From positions 1 to 64,000 of the forward strand of contig JAMLIQ010000010.1 in NCBI GenBank assembly GCA_023954095.1: a DNA stretch of 64,000 bases, read 5' to 3'. A program made the translations under genes and the position numbers. The notes below the pieces were generated by a model. That model searched no databases. It had not been told where the DNA came from and saw nothing but the letters and a program-made list of their open reading frames with translations. This stretch comes from Burkholderiaceae bacterium (GTDB taxonomy: Bacteria; Pseudomonadota; Gammaproteobacteria; Burkholderiales; Burkholderiaceae_C). Positions 50,277 to 60,170 of this stretch are shown here, piece by piece (within the stretch, counting starts at the first letter, position 1; each line of letters begins with the position of its first letter).

Positions 50277-52001
50277 TTATTGCTGAGACCCGGGGGCGTT
50301 GTACCGGTACAGGACCAATGCATCGTTCTGATCGGTAGGACGCCCTTGGATGGTTTGCAGTGTCCAGTGGCGCAGGTCTGGTGCCCAGGGTGGGCCCATG
50401 GATGGGTCAGGGGGTATTTCCAGCTGTCGTGCCCAGACCAGCCAGGGGCAGCTGACCGTGTTGGTGAGCGCCTGCAGCCGCAATGAGCCATGGAATTGCA
50501 AAGCGGCGATCTGTCCGCGTCCCAAGCCGAACATGTGCATGCAGGATGGATGGCCGGCCGCAGAGGCCACGGAACGCATCTGCGGGGCATCACTACGGGC
50601 ATAGTTCAGCATGGGGAGCCAAAGTGTCATGAGCAGCAACCAGCTTAAAGTGGCCCCTGAGGCCGGTAGCACCAGGCTCTTCCATATCGGCTGGCGGTGT
50701 CGGTTGGCACGCCACCACACCAAAGCACACCAGGCTGCACTGGCTGCCAGTGCCACGACGAATGCCATGAATGAGAACTCGGGTTCGAAACCCCGCGCCA
50801 GTTTTGCGACATTGGCTGCGGGTTTTGCGGGAACCCCGGTCTGTGTTGACGTCCATATGACCCAAATGGCGATGGCGGACACCGAAAAGAAGAGCAGGGT
50901 GAACCAGTCGATCAGCGCGGCGACGCTGCGGCGCAACGTTGGCAGAGCAAAGGCTGCCAGAGCCGCCAGTGCAGGCAGGCCCAGCAACAATGCACGGTCG
51001 GCTGGCTGGGTGGTCAAGGTGGCGCCCACAGAGACGGCAACGAACCATAGGGGCAGCATCAGATGCCGGTGCAACTGGCGGCTCAGAATCTGTTTGCGCC
51101 AGCGCCACAGTGTCCATATCGCCAAAGGCCACGCGGGCCACGTAAACCATAGGAGCAGCCGACCCAGGCTGGCCCAGTCCTTGAGGCCATCGGCAGGCCA
51201 CGCCATGCGCCAGCGCCACAGATCCAGTTGCCAGGCCAGCACCGTCACGGCCAGTGCCAGCAGTGCAATCCCTAAGGCCCGCGGCTTTGCGCGGGACATA
51301 TGGGCATTGCTGGGGTCGCAAAGACACATCATGGCCCCGCCCAGCCCATAGAGCAGGGCCAGTGTCGGAGCACCACTGAGCACCAGCCCTGGCAGTCCTG
51401 CCGTGAGTGCCAGAAGCGGCCATGCGCGTTGGTGGGGGGAGGCTGCCAAGCCATAAAAAATCAGAGAAGTGCAGCACAGCTGCACCAGGTACGATGTGGT
51501 TTCATGGGAGGGCTGGGCCAGCCCCAGGCAGGCCAGCAAGGCCAGCAATCCGCCATCGGCCATCGCTCTTGCGTAGTCGGCGGGCGCTGCCTCGCCACCA
51601 AAGGCGAATGCCACGGGCTGTGCACCTGGGCTGCGCGCCAGGTCGTGAATGCCATACCAGGTGGCCTGGAGCGTTAACGCGAGCAACAGAACAAATGGAA
51701 TGCGGGCAGCCCATTCGGGTGCCAGCCAGGGTGATGCAAATTGCATCGCCCATGCACCCAGCCAGTAAGGGAGCAGTCCATCTGTTTCAGGCGGCAGATC
51801 GCCCAGCAGGGGAGACAGCCACGGCGTGTGGCCCTGTGCCAGTTCAAGCATGTAGCCCAAGGCAGTCATGTCGGCGCCGCGCCATGGATCTCGGCCCATG
51901 AAGCCCGGCGCGATGTAGGCCAGGCACAGCAGCAACAGTGCCCATCGGGGCAGGCGGCGTACGGCACTCTGAGGAACGATGGCGGGACTGGGCTGGTTCA
52001 C
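50277..52001 (-). CDS. Polytopic membrane protein, possible GT-C glycosyltransferase
   Basis: 574 residues with ten or more hydrophobic spans. The N-terminus (FMGRDPWRGADMTALGYMLE, then PWLSPLLGDLPPETDGLLPY) resembles the acidic first luminal loop of ArnT/PMT-type lipid-linked sugar transferases, and a large soluble domain sits at the C-terminal end. This family call is tentative; the protein may modify lipid A or a glycan, but no partner genes are near. It is leftward, convergent with phoR, and lies downstream of rpmE2 on the same strand, beyond a terminator. Confidence 0.6.
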   Translation of the reverse strand: MNQPSPAIVPQSAVRRLPRWALLLLCLAYIAPGFMGRDPWRGADMTALGYMLELAQGHTPWLSPLLGDLPPETDGLLPYWLGAWAMQFASPWLAPEWAARIPFVLLLALTLQATWYGIHDLARSPGAQPVAFAFGGEAAPADYARAMADGGLLALLACLGLAQPSHETTSYLVQLCCTSLIFYGLAASPHQRAWPLLALTAGLPGLVLSGAPTLALLYGLGGAMMCLCDPSNAHMSRAKPRALGIALLALAVTVLAWQLDLWRWRMAWPADGLKDWASLGRLLLWFTWPAWPLAIWTLWRWRKQILSRQLHRHLMLPLWFVAVSVGATLTTQPADRALLLGLPALAALAAFALPTLRRSVAALIDWFTLLFFSVSAIAIWVIWTSTQTGVPAKPAANVAKLARGFEPEFSFMAFVVALAASAAWCALVWWRANRHRQPIWKSLVLPASGATLSWLLLMTLWLPMLNYARSDAPQMRSVASAAGHPSCMHMFGLGRGQIAALQFHGSLRLQALTNTVSCPWLVWARQLEIPPDPSMGPPWAPDLRHWTLQTIQGRPTDQNDALVLYRYNAPGSQQ

Positions 52002-52120
52002 GCTGCAACGGAAGGAAACGAGGATATCGCGTTCGGAAGTGACGACATCAGGATGCCCGCAAGCAGACGCCGGTGGGTGTTCCTAGTGTAGTGAAACACT
52101 GCACAGGCATTCCCTGCAAG

Positions 52121-52157
52121 ACAAAGAAAAAGGCAGCGCGGTTGCCCGGGCTGCCTT
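52121..52157 (-). terminator. Rho-independent terminator after rpmE2
   Basis: AAGGCAGC (52130-52137) and GCTGCCTT (52150-52157) form an 8-bp stem. Read leftward, the hairpin is followed by TTTTCTTTGT. It lies 18 bp beyond the rpmE2 stop. Confidence 0.8.
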
Positions 52158-52175
52158 TTGGCGGATTGGCGCAGA

Positions 52176-52433
52176 TTATTTTGCGGTGGTTTTGCCAAAA
52201 CGGTTGCGGAAACGCTCCACGCGGCCACCCATGTTGTCCACCGATTTTTGTGTGCCGGTGTAGAAGGGGTGTGATTCGCTGGTGGTTTCGAGCTTGAACA
52301 GGGGCAGTTCGCGACCGTCTTCCATCTTGATCACTTCCTTGGCGTTTACGCACGAACGCGTAACGAACTTGAAGCCGTTGGACATGTCCTGGAAGCAAAC
52401 TTCGCGGTAGTTGGGGTGAATGCCTTCTTTCAT
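52176..52433 (-). CDS. rpmE2: 50S ribosomal protein L31 type B
   Basis: 85-residue ribosomal protein. It starts [20 protein letters not shown] and has the type-[17 protein letters not shown] segment. The CxxC zinc-ribbon pairs of type-A L31 are absent, so this is the zinc-independent paralog (YkgM-like), which replaces type A under zinc limitation in many bacteria; no type-A gene is visible here. ATG 52433 is chosen, since the open frame upstream has no family match. It sits 101 bp downstream of rho. Confidence 0.93.
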   Translation of the reverse strand: MKEGIHPNYREVCFQDMSNGFKFVTRSCVNAKEVIKMEDGRELPLFKLETTSESHPFYTGTQKSVDNMGGRVERFRNRFGKTTAK

Positions 52434-52534
52434 GGCGAATCCTTGTGTGTGTATCAACTGCGGCAGCCACTGCAGCACCTATTTGCCACAGCACTTTTCG
52501 CGAAAAGCCCTAGATTATCGCACGAATGGCGTTT

Positions 52535-53797
52535 TCAGCCACCACGTCGCATCATGTCGAAGAATTCGACATTGCTCTTGGTTGCCTTCATGTTCTTGAT
52601 CATGAGTTCCATGGATTCGATGTCATCCATGTTGTACATGAACTGGCGCAGGATGCGGGTTTTTTGGAGAATTTCGGGGGCCAGCAGCAACTCCTCGCGG
52701 CGCGTGCCGCTCTTGTTGAGTTCGATGGCCGGGAACACGCGCTTTTCGTAGAGGCGGCGGTTCAGGTGGATTTCGCAGTTGCCCGTGCCTTTGAATTCTT
52801 CAAAGATCACTTCGTCCATGCGGCTGCCGGTATCGACCAGCGCGGTGGCGATGATGGTGAGTGATCCACCTTCCTCGACCTTGCGCGCCGCGCCAAAGAA
52901 GCGCTTGGGGCGCTGCAGCGCGTTGGAGTCCACGCCGCCCGAAAGCACCTTGCCGGAAGACGGCACGACGTTGTTGTAGGCGCGGGCCAGGCGGGTGATG
53001 GAGTCCAGCAGAATCACCACGTCCTTCTTTAGTTCCACGAGGCGCTTGGCGCGCTCGATCACCATCTCGGCCACGTGCACGTGGCGCGCGGCGGGCTCGT
53101 CGAAGGTGGATGCGATGATCTCGCCCTTCACCGTGCGCTGCATTTCCGTCACTTCCTCGGGGCGCTCGTCCACCAGCAGCACCATCAGGTGCACGTCGGG
53201 GTTGTTGGCCGTGATGGCGTGGGCGATGTGCTGCATCATCACCGTCTTGCCGCTCTTGGGCGGCGCGACGATCAGTGCGCGCTGCCCGCGGCCAATGGGT
53301 GCAATGATGTCAATGATGCGGCCCGTGATGTTTTCTTCACTCTTGATGTCACGCTCAAGACGCATGTGCTCCTTGGGGAACAGCGGCGTCAGGTTCTCGA
53401 ACATCACCTTGTGCTTGTTCTGCTCGGGCGGGCCGTCGTTGACCTTGTCGAGCTTGGTCAGGGCAAAGTAGCGCTCGCCGTCCTTGGGCGTGCGTACTTC
53501 GCCTTCAATCATGTCCCCGGTATGCAGGTTGAAGCGTCGTACCTGGCTCGGGCTGATGTAGATATCGTCCGTGCTGGCGGTATAGCTGGTGTCGGGGCTG
53601 CGCAGGAATCCGAATCCGTCGGGCAGGATTTCCAGCACGCCGTCCGCGAAAATCTGTTCTCCGGCCTTGGCGCGTTTCTTGATGATGGCAAACATCAATT
53701 CCTGTTTGCGCATGCGTCCGGTGTTTTCGATGTCAAGCTCTTCGGCCTGCTTGAGGACTTCGGACACGTGAAGTGCCTTGAGTTCGTTGAGGTGCAT
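52535..53797 (-). CDS. rho: Transcription termination factor Rho
   Basis: Hexameric RNA-dependent ATPase that ends untranslated transcripts. The N-terminal RNA-binding OB domain has DGFGFLRSP (about 60-68); Walker A APPKSGKT is 178-185; Walker [17 protein letters not shown] and the Q/R-loop regions follow. 420 residues is the E. coli length. Its 5' leader of about 130 nt begins at the promoter described at 53931. The trxA-rho-rpmE2 order on one strand is typical of betaproteobacteria. Confidence 0.98.
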   Translation of the reverse strand: MHLNELKALHVSEVLKQAEELDIENTGRMRKQELMFAIIKKRAKAGEQIFADGVLEILPDGFGFLRSPDTSYTASTDDIYISPSQVRRFNLHTGDMIEGEVRTPKDGERYFALTKLDKVNDGPPEQNKHKVMFENLTPLFPKEHMRLERDIKSEENITGRIIDIIAPIGRGQRALIVAPPKSGKTVMMQHIAHAITANNPDVHLMVLLVDERPEEVTEMQRTVKGEIIASTFDEPAARHVHVAEMVIERAKRLVELKKDVVILLDSITRLARAYNNVVPSSGKVLSGGVDSNALQRPKRFFGAARKVEEGGSLTIIATALVDTGSRMDEVIFEEFKGTGNCEIHLNRRLYEKRVFPAIELNKSGTRREELLLAPEILQKTRILRQFMYNMDDIESMELMIKNMKATKSNVEFFDMMRRGG

Positions 53798-53930
53798 GGG
53801 GTGTCTCCTGCGCGGAGCGGATAAGAACGGGGAGTGCAGCTTGCCGAGCAGTCCGCAGTGCGCGGATGTGGCCTACCTGAGAGAGATTTCGCGCCGACTG
53901 CCAATGCGTGCAGACCAGCGAGTGAGTGTA

Positions 53931-53958
53931 ATTATGACAGGAAATAAAACAGAATCAC
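53931..53958 (-). promoter_or_regulatory. Probable rho promoter
   Basis: On the minus strand GTGATT (plus 53953-53958), a 16-bp spacer and CATAAT (plus 53931-53936) resemble -35 and -10 boxes. Transcription would start near 53925, giving a ~128-nt leader, the kind of leader in which rho is autoregulated in E. coli. Confidence 0.5.
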
Positions 53959-54048
53959 GGGTGATCGGGGCAGTGTGGTCTGTGAGGCCGCCCGAACACC
54001 CGGTTTACCGGCCCTGAAAGCACGATGGCTCAGGGGGTGGGCCCATGG

Positions 54049-54381
54049 TCAGGCCAATTGCTGGTCGATGAATGCCGTCAGTTGTGCCTTGCTCATGGCG
54101 CCGACCTTGGTGGCAGCCAGCTGGCCATCCTTGAAGATCATGAGCGTAGGGATGCCGCGAATACCGAATTTGGCCGGAACCTCCCGGTTCTCGTCGACAT
54201 TCATCTTGGCGATTTGCAGTTTGCCTTGGTAGGTGCCGGCCACTTCATCGAGAATGGGCGCAATCATCTTGCAGGGGCCGCACCATTCGGCCCAGTAATC
54301 GACCAGAACCGGTGTGCCTGATTTCAAGACATCGGCCTCGAAACTGGCGTCAGAAAGATGTTTGATGAGTTCGCTTGCCAT
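54049..54381 (-). CDS. trxA: Thioredoxin 1
   Basis: Cytosolic disulfide reductase. The active site WCGPC is 33-37 in [20 protein letters not shown], and the cis-Pro loop is [14 protein letters not shown] 54381 gives 110 residues and follows AAGGAAAG; codons upstream are not conserved. It lies upstream of rho on the same strand. Its own promoter must lie in the 54382-54597 gap. Confidence 0.98.
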   Translation of the reverse strand: MASELIKHLSDASFEADVLKSGTPVLVDYWAEWCGPCKMIAPILDEVAGTYQGKLQIAKMNVDENREVPAKFGIRGIPTLMIFKDGQLAATKVGAMSKAQLTAFIDQQLA

Positions 54382-54474
54382 GCGCTTTCCTTGTTGGTGG
54401 TGAGCTGGTATGTGTAAAGTCTTTTTATTGTGACAGAAACAGGTGTGTCCCTGTCGGCAGCAAGTCTGGGAGGT

Positions 54475-54491
54475 GCTATGACAGTCATAGC
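54475..54491. promoter_or_regulatory. 17-bp perfect palindrome between trxA and the flavoprotein gene
   Basis: GCTATGAC (54475-54482), a central A and GTCATAGC (54484-54491). It lies 94 bp from the trxA start and 107 bp from the flavoprotein start, in a divergent control region. It may be an operator, or a much-decayed second hairpin of the dispersed repeat, but the first hairpin is not recognisable. Confidence 0.45.
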
Positions 54492-54597
54492 AAAAATCGA
54501 TGAATGGAGTGCTGCTGCGCTTCATTGTGTTGTCAATGGCAGCCCTCCTTGTATTGTTGGCACCCCTCGCCGCATGACGGCATGAATCTTCTCCAGA

Positions 54598-55947
54598 ATG
54601 ACTGAATCAATACCGGTTCCGCTGCAGTGCAGTTGTGATGTGGCCGTCGTGGGCGGTGGGCCCGCAGGCCTGATGGCCGCAGAAACCTTGGCCTGCATGG
54701 GCAGGGCTGTCCACTTGTTCGATGCCATGCCGTCGGTGGGGCGCAAGTTCCTGCTGGCAGGTAAAGGAGGTCTCAATCTGACGCATTCCGAACCGTTCGA
54801 TCGCTTCGTCTCCCGCTTCGGGGCGCGCGCGTCACAGTTGGAGCCATTGCTAAAAGAGTTTGGCCCCGATGAACTGCGCGTCTGGGCCAAGGCGCTTGGT
54901 GTCGAGACCTTTGTCGGCACGTCGGGCCGGGTCTTTCCTGTCGACATGAAGGCAGCACCCCTGCTGCGTGCGTGGCTGCACCGCCTTCGATCCATGGGTG
55001 TGCAATTCCATATGCGCCACCGATGGTGTGGCTGGGCAGACGATGGTGTGTTGCAGCTGGCATCACCTGCGGGGACGCAATTCGTGCAGGCACGGGCGGT
55101 GGTCCTGGCTTTGGGCGGCGCCAGCTGGGCGCGATTGGGATCGGATGGCGCCTGGGTGCCCTTGCTGGAGTCGCGTGGTGTGCCGGTCGCGCGGCTGCGG
55201 TCTGCCAACTGTGGGTTCGATGTGCCGCTCAAGACAGCACGGGCAGGAGAGACGCGGCGGGAATTCCTGCAGGAGCTGCTAGGCCAGCCGCCGGTTCTGC
55301 AGATTGGCTGGACGCCGCATTTTGCCCAGCGCCATGCGGGCCAGCCTTTCAAGTCGGTGGCCTTGGCCTTTGCGGGTCGCGATGGCCGCAGCTTTGCGCG
55401 CAGAGGTGAGTTTGTTGCCACGGCGACTGGCGTGGAAGGCAGTCTGGTGTACGCGGTGTCGGCATTGCTGCGTGACGAAATCGAGGCGCATGGCAGTGCC
55501 ACTTTCCACCTGGACCTGCTGCCAGACCATTCTCCCGAGCGGGTGCTGTCCGAGGTGCTGCACCCCCGGGGGGCGCGTTCCCTGTCCAGCCATCTCAAGA
55601 GCCGTCTGGGCCTCGAAGGCATCAAGATGGCCATTCTTCATGAGCAACTGGACAAGGCGCAGCTGAATGACCCGCAGGCTTTGGCGCGGGCCATCAAGGC
55701 TGTGCCCATCACCGTGGTGGCACCCCGTCCGCTGGATGAGGCGATCAGCACTGCAGGGGGGGTGGTCTTCGATGCACTGGACGCACAACTGATGGTTCGA
55801 GGTCTTCCTGGTGTTTTCTGCGCGGGGGAAATGCTTGACTGGGAGGCTCCCACGGGGGGGTATCTGTTGACGGCGAGCTTCGCCACCGGCCAGCGTGCGG
55901 GGCATGGTGCTGCCCAATGGCTGCAGGCATGCACAGCGATACCTTGA
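54598..55947 (+). CDS. HI0933/BaiN-like NAD(P)/FAD-dependent oxidoreductase
   Basis: 449-residue flavoprotein of the HI0933 (YhiN) group. The FAD-binding [16 protein letters not shown] is followed by the family motif [20 protein letters not shown], the [17 protein letters not shown] strand and the C-terminal [34 protein letters not shown]. Members include 7-dehydroxylation enzymes, but most are uncharacterised, so the substrate is unknown. It is divergent from trxA and followed 90 bp later by the cyclase gene. Confidence 0.85.
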   Translation: MTESIPVPLQCSCDVAVVGGGPAGLMAAETLACMGRAVHLFDAMPSVGRKFLLAGKGGLNLTHSEPFDRFVSRFGARASQLEPLLKEFGPDELRVWAKALGVETFVGTSGRVFPVDMKAAPLLRAWLHRLRSMGVQFHMRHRWCGWADDGVLQLASPAGTQFVQARAVVLALGGASWARLGSDGAWVPLLESRGVPVARLRSANCGFDVPLKTARAGETRREFLQELLGQPPVLQIGWTPHFAQRHAGQPFKSVALAFAGRDGRSFARRGEFVATATGVEGSLVYAVSALLRDEIEAHGSATFHLDLLPDHSPERVLSEVLHPRGARSLSSHLKSRLGLEGIKMAILHEQLDKAQLNDPQALARAIKAVPITVVAPRPLDEAISTAGGVVFDALDAQLMVRGLPGVFCAGEMLDWEAPTGGYLLTASFATGQRAGHGAAQWLQACTAIP

Positions 55948-56037
55948 GCCGCCGTGGGGTGCCCGGGGTATGGACCGGCGCTGGTGCAGCATTTGCTCTA
56001 AACTGGCTGCCATGACAATCACCGCGCTTTGGCATCC

Positions 56038-56964
56038 ATGAGCTCTATCTCGACGGTGGTTTTTGCCGACCTATCGGGGAGCACCTCGCTGTACGAATCG
56101 ATGGGCAACGAGCGAGCGGCCAAGACGGTCATGCGCCTGACACAGTGGATGTCCGAGGTGCTGCAGGCGCACCAGGGGCGCGTTGTAAAGATGCTGGGTG
56201 ATGGCGTGCTGGGCATCTTTGCCAACGCCCACCAGGCGGTTGTGGCGGCGGGTGAATTGCAGCGCAGCCACCAGATCCACCTTCAGCGCTGGCCAGACGT
56301 CCTGCGTCTGGAGATGCATGTGGGCGTGGCCAGTGGCGAGGTGCTGGAGGTGGATGGCGATGCCTATGGCGATGCCGTGAACGTGGCTTCGCGGCTGTGT
56401 GAGAGAGCAGGGCCGGGCGAGATCTGGACCAATGACCTGACGGCCGTCGATGCGGGGGTGGTGCCGCATGTGCACTTTCGCAAACTGGGCGTCTTTGAGA
56501 TTCGGGGGAAGACGGAAGCGCAACTCATCTTCCAGGCCGAATGGAGGGATCAGGAATCGCCGGAGCAACTCACCATGCAGGCGGGCCTGCTCAGCAATGT
56601 GGCGCCCCTGGATTCCTTGCCGGGCGCCATCGAATTGGCATGGAAAGGCGAGAAGCTATTGTTCTCGTCGGAAGATGCTCCCTTGCACATTGGCCGGTCC
56701 AGTGCGGCGCAGGTGAGTATTTCCGACCCCCGTGTTTCCCGCATGCACGCCCGTGTCGATTGGTCGAATGGCGCTTTCGCGCTCACGGATGTCAGCAGCT
56801 TTGGAACCTGGGTGCAATTTGCAGGCAGCGATACCGTCGTTCCCCTGCGGCGCAGCGCCTGCATGCTGCACGGCGAAGGCCGCATGGCGCTGGGCATGCC
56901 GTTTGGCGTGGGTGCCCCCACACTTGATTTCAGGATCACGGGCAGCAGCATGCGCCTGGGCTAG
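56038..56964 (+). CDS. Class III nucleotide cyclase fused to an FHA domain
   Basis: 308-residue cytosolic protein. The N-terminal cyclase domain has metal Asp D11 (VVFADLSGST) and D55 (MLGDGVLGIF), purine-selecting K51 and D112, and N115/R119 in GDAVNVASRL for transition-state binding, so it should be an active adenylate cyclase. From about 215 an FHA domain follows, with GRSSAAQVSISDPRVSRMHA (GR..SxxH) for binding phosphothreonine peptides. ATG 56038 is chosen over TTG 56029. No kinase is encoded nearby. A Crp/Fnr-type regulator lies 4 kb away. Confidence 0.85.
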   Translation: MSSISTVVFADLSGSTSLYESMGNERAAKTVMRLTQWMSEVLQAHQGRVVKMLGDGVLGIFANAHQAVVAAGELQRSHQIHLQRWPDVLRLEMHVGVASGEVLEVDGDAYGDAVNVASRLCERAGPGEIWTNDLTAVDAGVVPHVHFRKLGVFEIRGKTEAQLIFQAEWRDQESPEQLTMQAGLLSNVAPLDSLPGAIELAWKGEKLLFSSEDAPLHIGRSSAAQVSISDPRVSRMHARVDWSNGAFALTDVSSFGTWVQFAGSDTVVPLRRSACMLHGEGRMALGMPFGVGAPTLDFRITGSSMRLG

Positions 56965-57058
56965 TGTTAACAGCGCCCTGGGCGCAACTCTTCTGCGGGA
57001 GTGCATTCGGGGCCTATTTGGCGTTTAATGAGCGCACATTCTTCACCGCAAACCTGCC

Positions 57059-57769
57059 ATGTTCGAACGATTTCGCTCGGTCTTTGCGCGCAGCCAAGGG
57101 GCCCTTGGCAGCCAAGGTATTGCAACGCCAGGGCAGTTGGCGCTTTGGGCGGGTGCGCAGCGCTGGGCGTTTGATTTTCAGGGGGAGCCCGCGCGGTTTC
57201 AGCTGCGGGGCATGGCGGCAGGGCAGCCCTGGATGGTGGAGAGCGGCACACCTGCGCGCGACTACCTGACGGGCACAGAACTGCGTGCAAGAGCAGATTT
57301 GCAGGCAGCCCCGGATGCCCACCTCATGGTCATCAACCGTGCGCTCAAGGAAGCCCTGGAGGGGCGCGTCTATGGCGCCATCACGGAAACGCTGCAGACG
57401 GCTGCGGACGACAGCCTGCCCCAGGAAATGCGCTGGCTGGCGATGTACGAGGAGTTGCAGTGGCCGGAATTGCCGCTCTCATTTGTGCGGTTGTTTGCTG
57501 TCGTGGGCGACCGCAGCGACCAGGCACGCCGCTGGGTCAACGCGGCCGTGGTGTCGCACCTTCTCGGAAACCGCAGTGCAGAGCAGGCGGCACTGCCGCT
57601 GGTGCTGATGCTGTCCGGAAGTCAGCTCTCGCTGCGCATGCAGACCCTGGCGCGTTATGTGCCAGACTTGGAGTACGCCACTGCGTTGCTGATGGCGGCC
57701 ACTACCGTGGCGGCGCAGAACCTGCTGCCCGCAGCGGATTCCGGGCCCGCCACGCTGCCGCCCGGGTGA
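57059..57769 (+). CDS. Unknown 236-residue protein
   Basis: I do not recognise a family. It starts MFERFRSVFARSQGALGSQG, with no signal peptide or membrane span. The first half is Gly/Ala-rich with an ARDYLTGTELRARADLQ segment; the second half is mostly helical (LPQEMRWLAMYEELQWPELP). Codon use matches the neighbourhood. It follows the cyclase-FHA gene by 94 bp on the same strand and may be in its transcript. A terminator-like hairpin overlaps its stop codon. Confidence 0.7.
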   Translation: MFERFRSVFARSQGALGSQGIATPGQLALWAGAQRWAFDFQGEPARFQLRGMAAGQPWMVESGTPARDYLTGTELRARADLQAAPDAHLMVINRALKEALEGRVYGAITETLQTAADDSLPQEMRWLAMYEELQWPELPLSFVRLFAVVGDRSDQARRWVNAAVVSHLLGNRSAEQAALPLVLMLSGSQLSLRMQTLARYVPDLEYATALLMAATTVAAQNLLPAADSGPATLPPG

Positions 57770-57783
57770 GGGCGGCAGATTTC
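57755..57783. terminator. Hairpin at the convergent end of the unknown gene and the acyl-CoA dehydrogenase gene
   Basis: CTGCCGCCC (57755-57763) and GGGCGGCAG (57770-57778) form a 9-bp stem whose loop contains the TGA stop. The T-rich tail ATTTCT is weak. It may terminate both convergent transcripts. Confidence 0.55.
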
Positions 57784-57790
57784 TGCAGGC

Positions 57791-59038
57791 TCAGTGCGCC
57801 TTGGGCGGCGCGTACTTGCCCAGTTCCATCTTGGCAATGGAGGCGCGATGCACTTCGTCCGGGCCGTCGGCAAAGCGCAGGGTGCGTGCCTGGGCATACG
57901 AGAAAGCCAGTGGGAAGTCGTCGCTGACACCGCCACCGCCGTGGGCCTGCAGGGCCCAGTCGATCACCTGGCAGGCCATGCTGGGGGCCACCACCTTGAT
58001 CATGGCGATTTCAGTCTTGGCCACCTTGTTGCCGGCCACATCCATCATCCAGGCGGCCTTGAGGGTCAGCAGGCGCGCCATGTCGATCTTGCAGCGCGCC
58101 TCGGCAATGCGCTCCTGTGTCACGCCCTGCTGGGCCACTGTCTTGCCGAAGGCCACGCGGTCCATGGAGCGCTTGCACATCAGTTCCAGGGCGCGCTCGG
58201 CCAGGCCGATCAGGCGCATGCAGTGGTGGATACGCCCGGGGCCCAGGCGCCCTTGGGCAATTTCGAAGCCGCGGCCTTCGCCCAGCAGGATGTTGGAGAC
58301 GGGAACGCGCACGTTCTCGAACAGCACTTCGGCGTGGCCGTGCGGTGCATCGTCGTAGCCGAACACGTTGAGCGCACGCACCACCTTCACGCCGGGGGTG
58401 TCGGCGGGAACAACGATCATGCTTTGCTGCGAATGGCGCGGCGCGTCAGGGTCGGTCTTGCCCATGGTGATGAGCACCTTGCAGCGCGGATCCATGGCGC
58501 CGGACGTCCACCATTTGCGGCCATTGATGACGTATTCGTCACCCTGGCGTTCGATGCGTGTTTCGATGTTGGTGGCGTCGCTCGATGCCACATCGGGCTC
58601 GGTCATGGCAAAGGCTGAGCGGAACTTGCCTTCGAGCAGGGGTTTGAGCCAGGTGGCCTTGATGCCATCGGAGCCATAGCGCGCAATGGTTTCCATGTTG
58701 CCGGTGTCGGGTGCCGAGCAGTTGAAAACCTCGCTCGACCAGAGCACGCGGCCCATGATCTCGGCCAGCGGGGCGTATTCGGCGTTGGTCAGGCCCGCCC
58801 CGTGGTAGCCCGAGGCCTCGGCCGTGTCCACCGGCAGGAACAGGTTCCACAAGCCGACGGCCTGGGCTTTGGCCTTGAGGTTCTCGACCGTCTGCAGCGG
58901 TGTCCAGCGCTTGCCCGCCTGTGTGTTGGCGGCCAGTTCGGCCATGTACTGGCTCTCGGCCGGGTAAATGTGGTCGTCCATGAACTGGAGCAGTTTCTTC
59001 TGCAGTTCCTTGGTTTTGGGCGAGTAGTCAAAGTCCAT
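57791..59038 (-). CDS. Acyl-CoA dehydrogenase, ACAD10/11 (LvaC) type
   Basis: FAD enzyme of 415 residues. It has the three-domain acyl-CoA dehydrogenase layout: helical start with [20 protein letters not shown], the middle-strand region [20 protein letters not shown] and [15 protein letters not shown], and the C-terminal helix [20 protein letters not shown]. It resembles the ACAD10/11 group, which act on 4-hydroxyacyl-CoA after phosphorylation. An APH-like kinase gene lies 36 bp upstream in the same transcript, the arrangement that is fused in the eukaryotic proteins. Direct substrate evidence is lacking. Confidence 0.88.
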   Translation of the reverse strand: MDFDYSPKTKELQKKLLQFMDDHIYPAESQYMAELAANTQAGKRWTPLQTVENLKAKAQAVGLWNLFLPVDTAEASGYHGAGLTNAEYAPLAEIMGRVLWSSEVFNCSAPDTGNMETIARYGSDGIKATWLKPLLEGKFRSAFAMTEPDVASSDATNIETRIERQGDEYVINGRKWWTSGAMDPRCKVLITMGKTDPDAPRHSQQSMIVVPADTPGVKVVRALNVFGYDDAPHGHAEVLFENVRVPVSNILLGEGRGFEIAQGRLGPGRIHHCMRLIGLAERALELMCKRSMDRVAFGKTVAQQGVTQERIAEARCKIDMARLLTLKAAWMMDVAGNKVAKTEIAMIKVVAPSMACQVIDWALQAHGGGGVSDDFPLAFSYAQARTLRFADGPDEVHRASIAKMELGKYAPPKAH

Positions 59039-59074
59039 GGGTTCTCCTTGAAAAACAGGGGGTGTTGGCGGCGC

Positions 59075-60160
59075 TCAGCCGCGCTGGGCGAAAGACCAGG
59101 CCATCTGGGCCAGGGGGCGGGCACCTTCGCCCGAGGCCTTGGCCTGGGCGCTGGAGGCGGTGCCCATCTCCACGCGCTTGGCAATGCCTTGCAGGATGGC
59201 GGCCAGACGGAAAAGGTTGTAGGCCATGTAGAAGTTCCAGTCGGCGACCAGTTCTTCGGGGGTGGCCAGCCCGGTGCGTTGGCAATACAGGCGGATGTAC
59301 TCCTGCTCGGACGGGATGCCCAGCGCCGCCAGGTCCAGGCCGCCAATGCCCCGGAACATGCCCGGCGGGATATGCCAGGCCATGCAGTGGTAGCTGAAAT
59401 CGGCCAGCGGGTGGCCCAGCGTGGACAGCTCCCAGTCCAGCACGGCGATGACGCGCGGCTCGGTGGGGTGGAACATCAGGTTGTCGAGGCGGAAGTCGCC
59501 ATGCACGATGGACACGCGGTTCTCGTCGCGCGCGCTGGCCGGCATGTTCGCGGGCAGCCAGGCCATGAGCTTGTCCATCTCCTCGATGGGCTGCGTGATC
59601 GAGGCCAGGTACTGCTTGCTCCAGCGGCCGATCTGGCGCTCGAAATAGTTGCCGGGCTTGCCATAGCTGGCAAGGCCCCGCTCGGCGAACTTCACCGTGT
59701 GCAGCGCAGAAATGACGCGATTGCTTTCGTTGTAGATGGCTGTGCGCTCTTCGGGCGTCATGCCGGGAAGGGCCTGGTCCCAGAGCACGCGGCCCTGCAT
59801 GAATTCCATGATGTAGAAGGCGCGCCCGATGATGGATTCGTCCTCGCACAGCACATGCATGCGTGGCACCGGGACATCGGTGCCTTGCAGGCCGCTCATG
59901 ACGGCGAATTCGCGTTCGATGGCGTGCGCTGACGGCAGCAGCTTGGCCACAGGGCCAGGCTTGGCCCGCATGACATAGCTTTTGCCGGGTGTGACCAGCT
60001 TGTAGGTGGGGTTGGACTGCCCGCCCTTGAACATCTCGACGCTCAAGGGGCCGGCGAAGCCTTCCAGATGCTGCTGCAGCCAGGCGCTGAGGGCCGCCGT
60101 GTCGAAAGCATGTTGTTCGGAGACGGCACGGGTGCCGATGAAATGATCGAAATTGCTCAT
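59075..60160 (-). CDS. APH-family phosphotransferase, LvaA-like 4-hydroxyacyl-CoA kinase candidate
   Basis: 361-residue aminoglycoside-phosphotransferase-fold protein. The catalytic loop is IVHGDFRLDNLMFHP (Asp in HGD) and the metal loop VIAVLDWELSTLGHPLAD. Relatives include LvaA of levulinic acid catabolism and the N-terminal domain of ACAD10/11, which phosphorylate 4-hydroxyacyl-CoA. It sits 10 bp after the Crp/Fnr regulator gene and 36 bp before the acyl-CoA dehydrogenase gene. I treat the substrate as a hypothesis; antibiotic resistance is unlikely in this context. Confidence 0.82.
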   Translation of the reverse strand: MSNFDHFIGTRAVSEQHAFDTAALSAWLQQHLEGFAGPLSVEMFKGGQSNPTYKLVTPGKSYVMRAKPGPVAKLLPSAHAIEREFAVMSGLQGTDVPVPRMHVLCEDESIIGRAFYIMEFMQGRVLWDQALPGMTPEERTAIYNESNRVISALHTVKFAERGLASYGKPGNYFERQIGRWSKQYLASITQPIEEMDKLMAWLPANMPASARDENRVSIVHGDFRLDNLMFHPTEPRVIAVLDWELSTLGHPLADFSYHCMAWHIPPGMFRGIGGLDLAALGIPSEQEYIRLYCQRTGLATPEELVADWNFYMAYNLFRLAAILQGIAKRVEMGTASSAQAKASGEGARPLAQMAWSFAQRG

Positions 60161-60170
60161 GGGTGGGGCA

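Noticed and set aside
52526..53824. Several plus-strand open frames opposite rho
   Set aside because: Rho motifs are complete on the minus strand, and the plus frames overlap each other in different phases.
59075..60160. Aminoglycoside resistance gene
   Set aside because: The fold is APH-like, but the neighbours (Crp/Fnr regulator, acyl-CoA dehydrogenase) and the LvaA/ACAD11-like sequence favour a CoA-ester kinase; there are no mobile elements around it.
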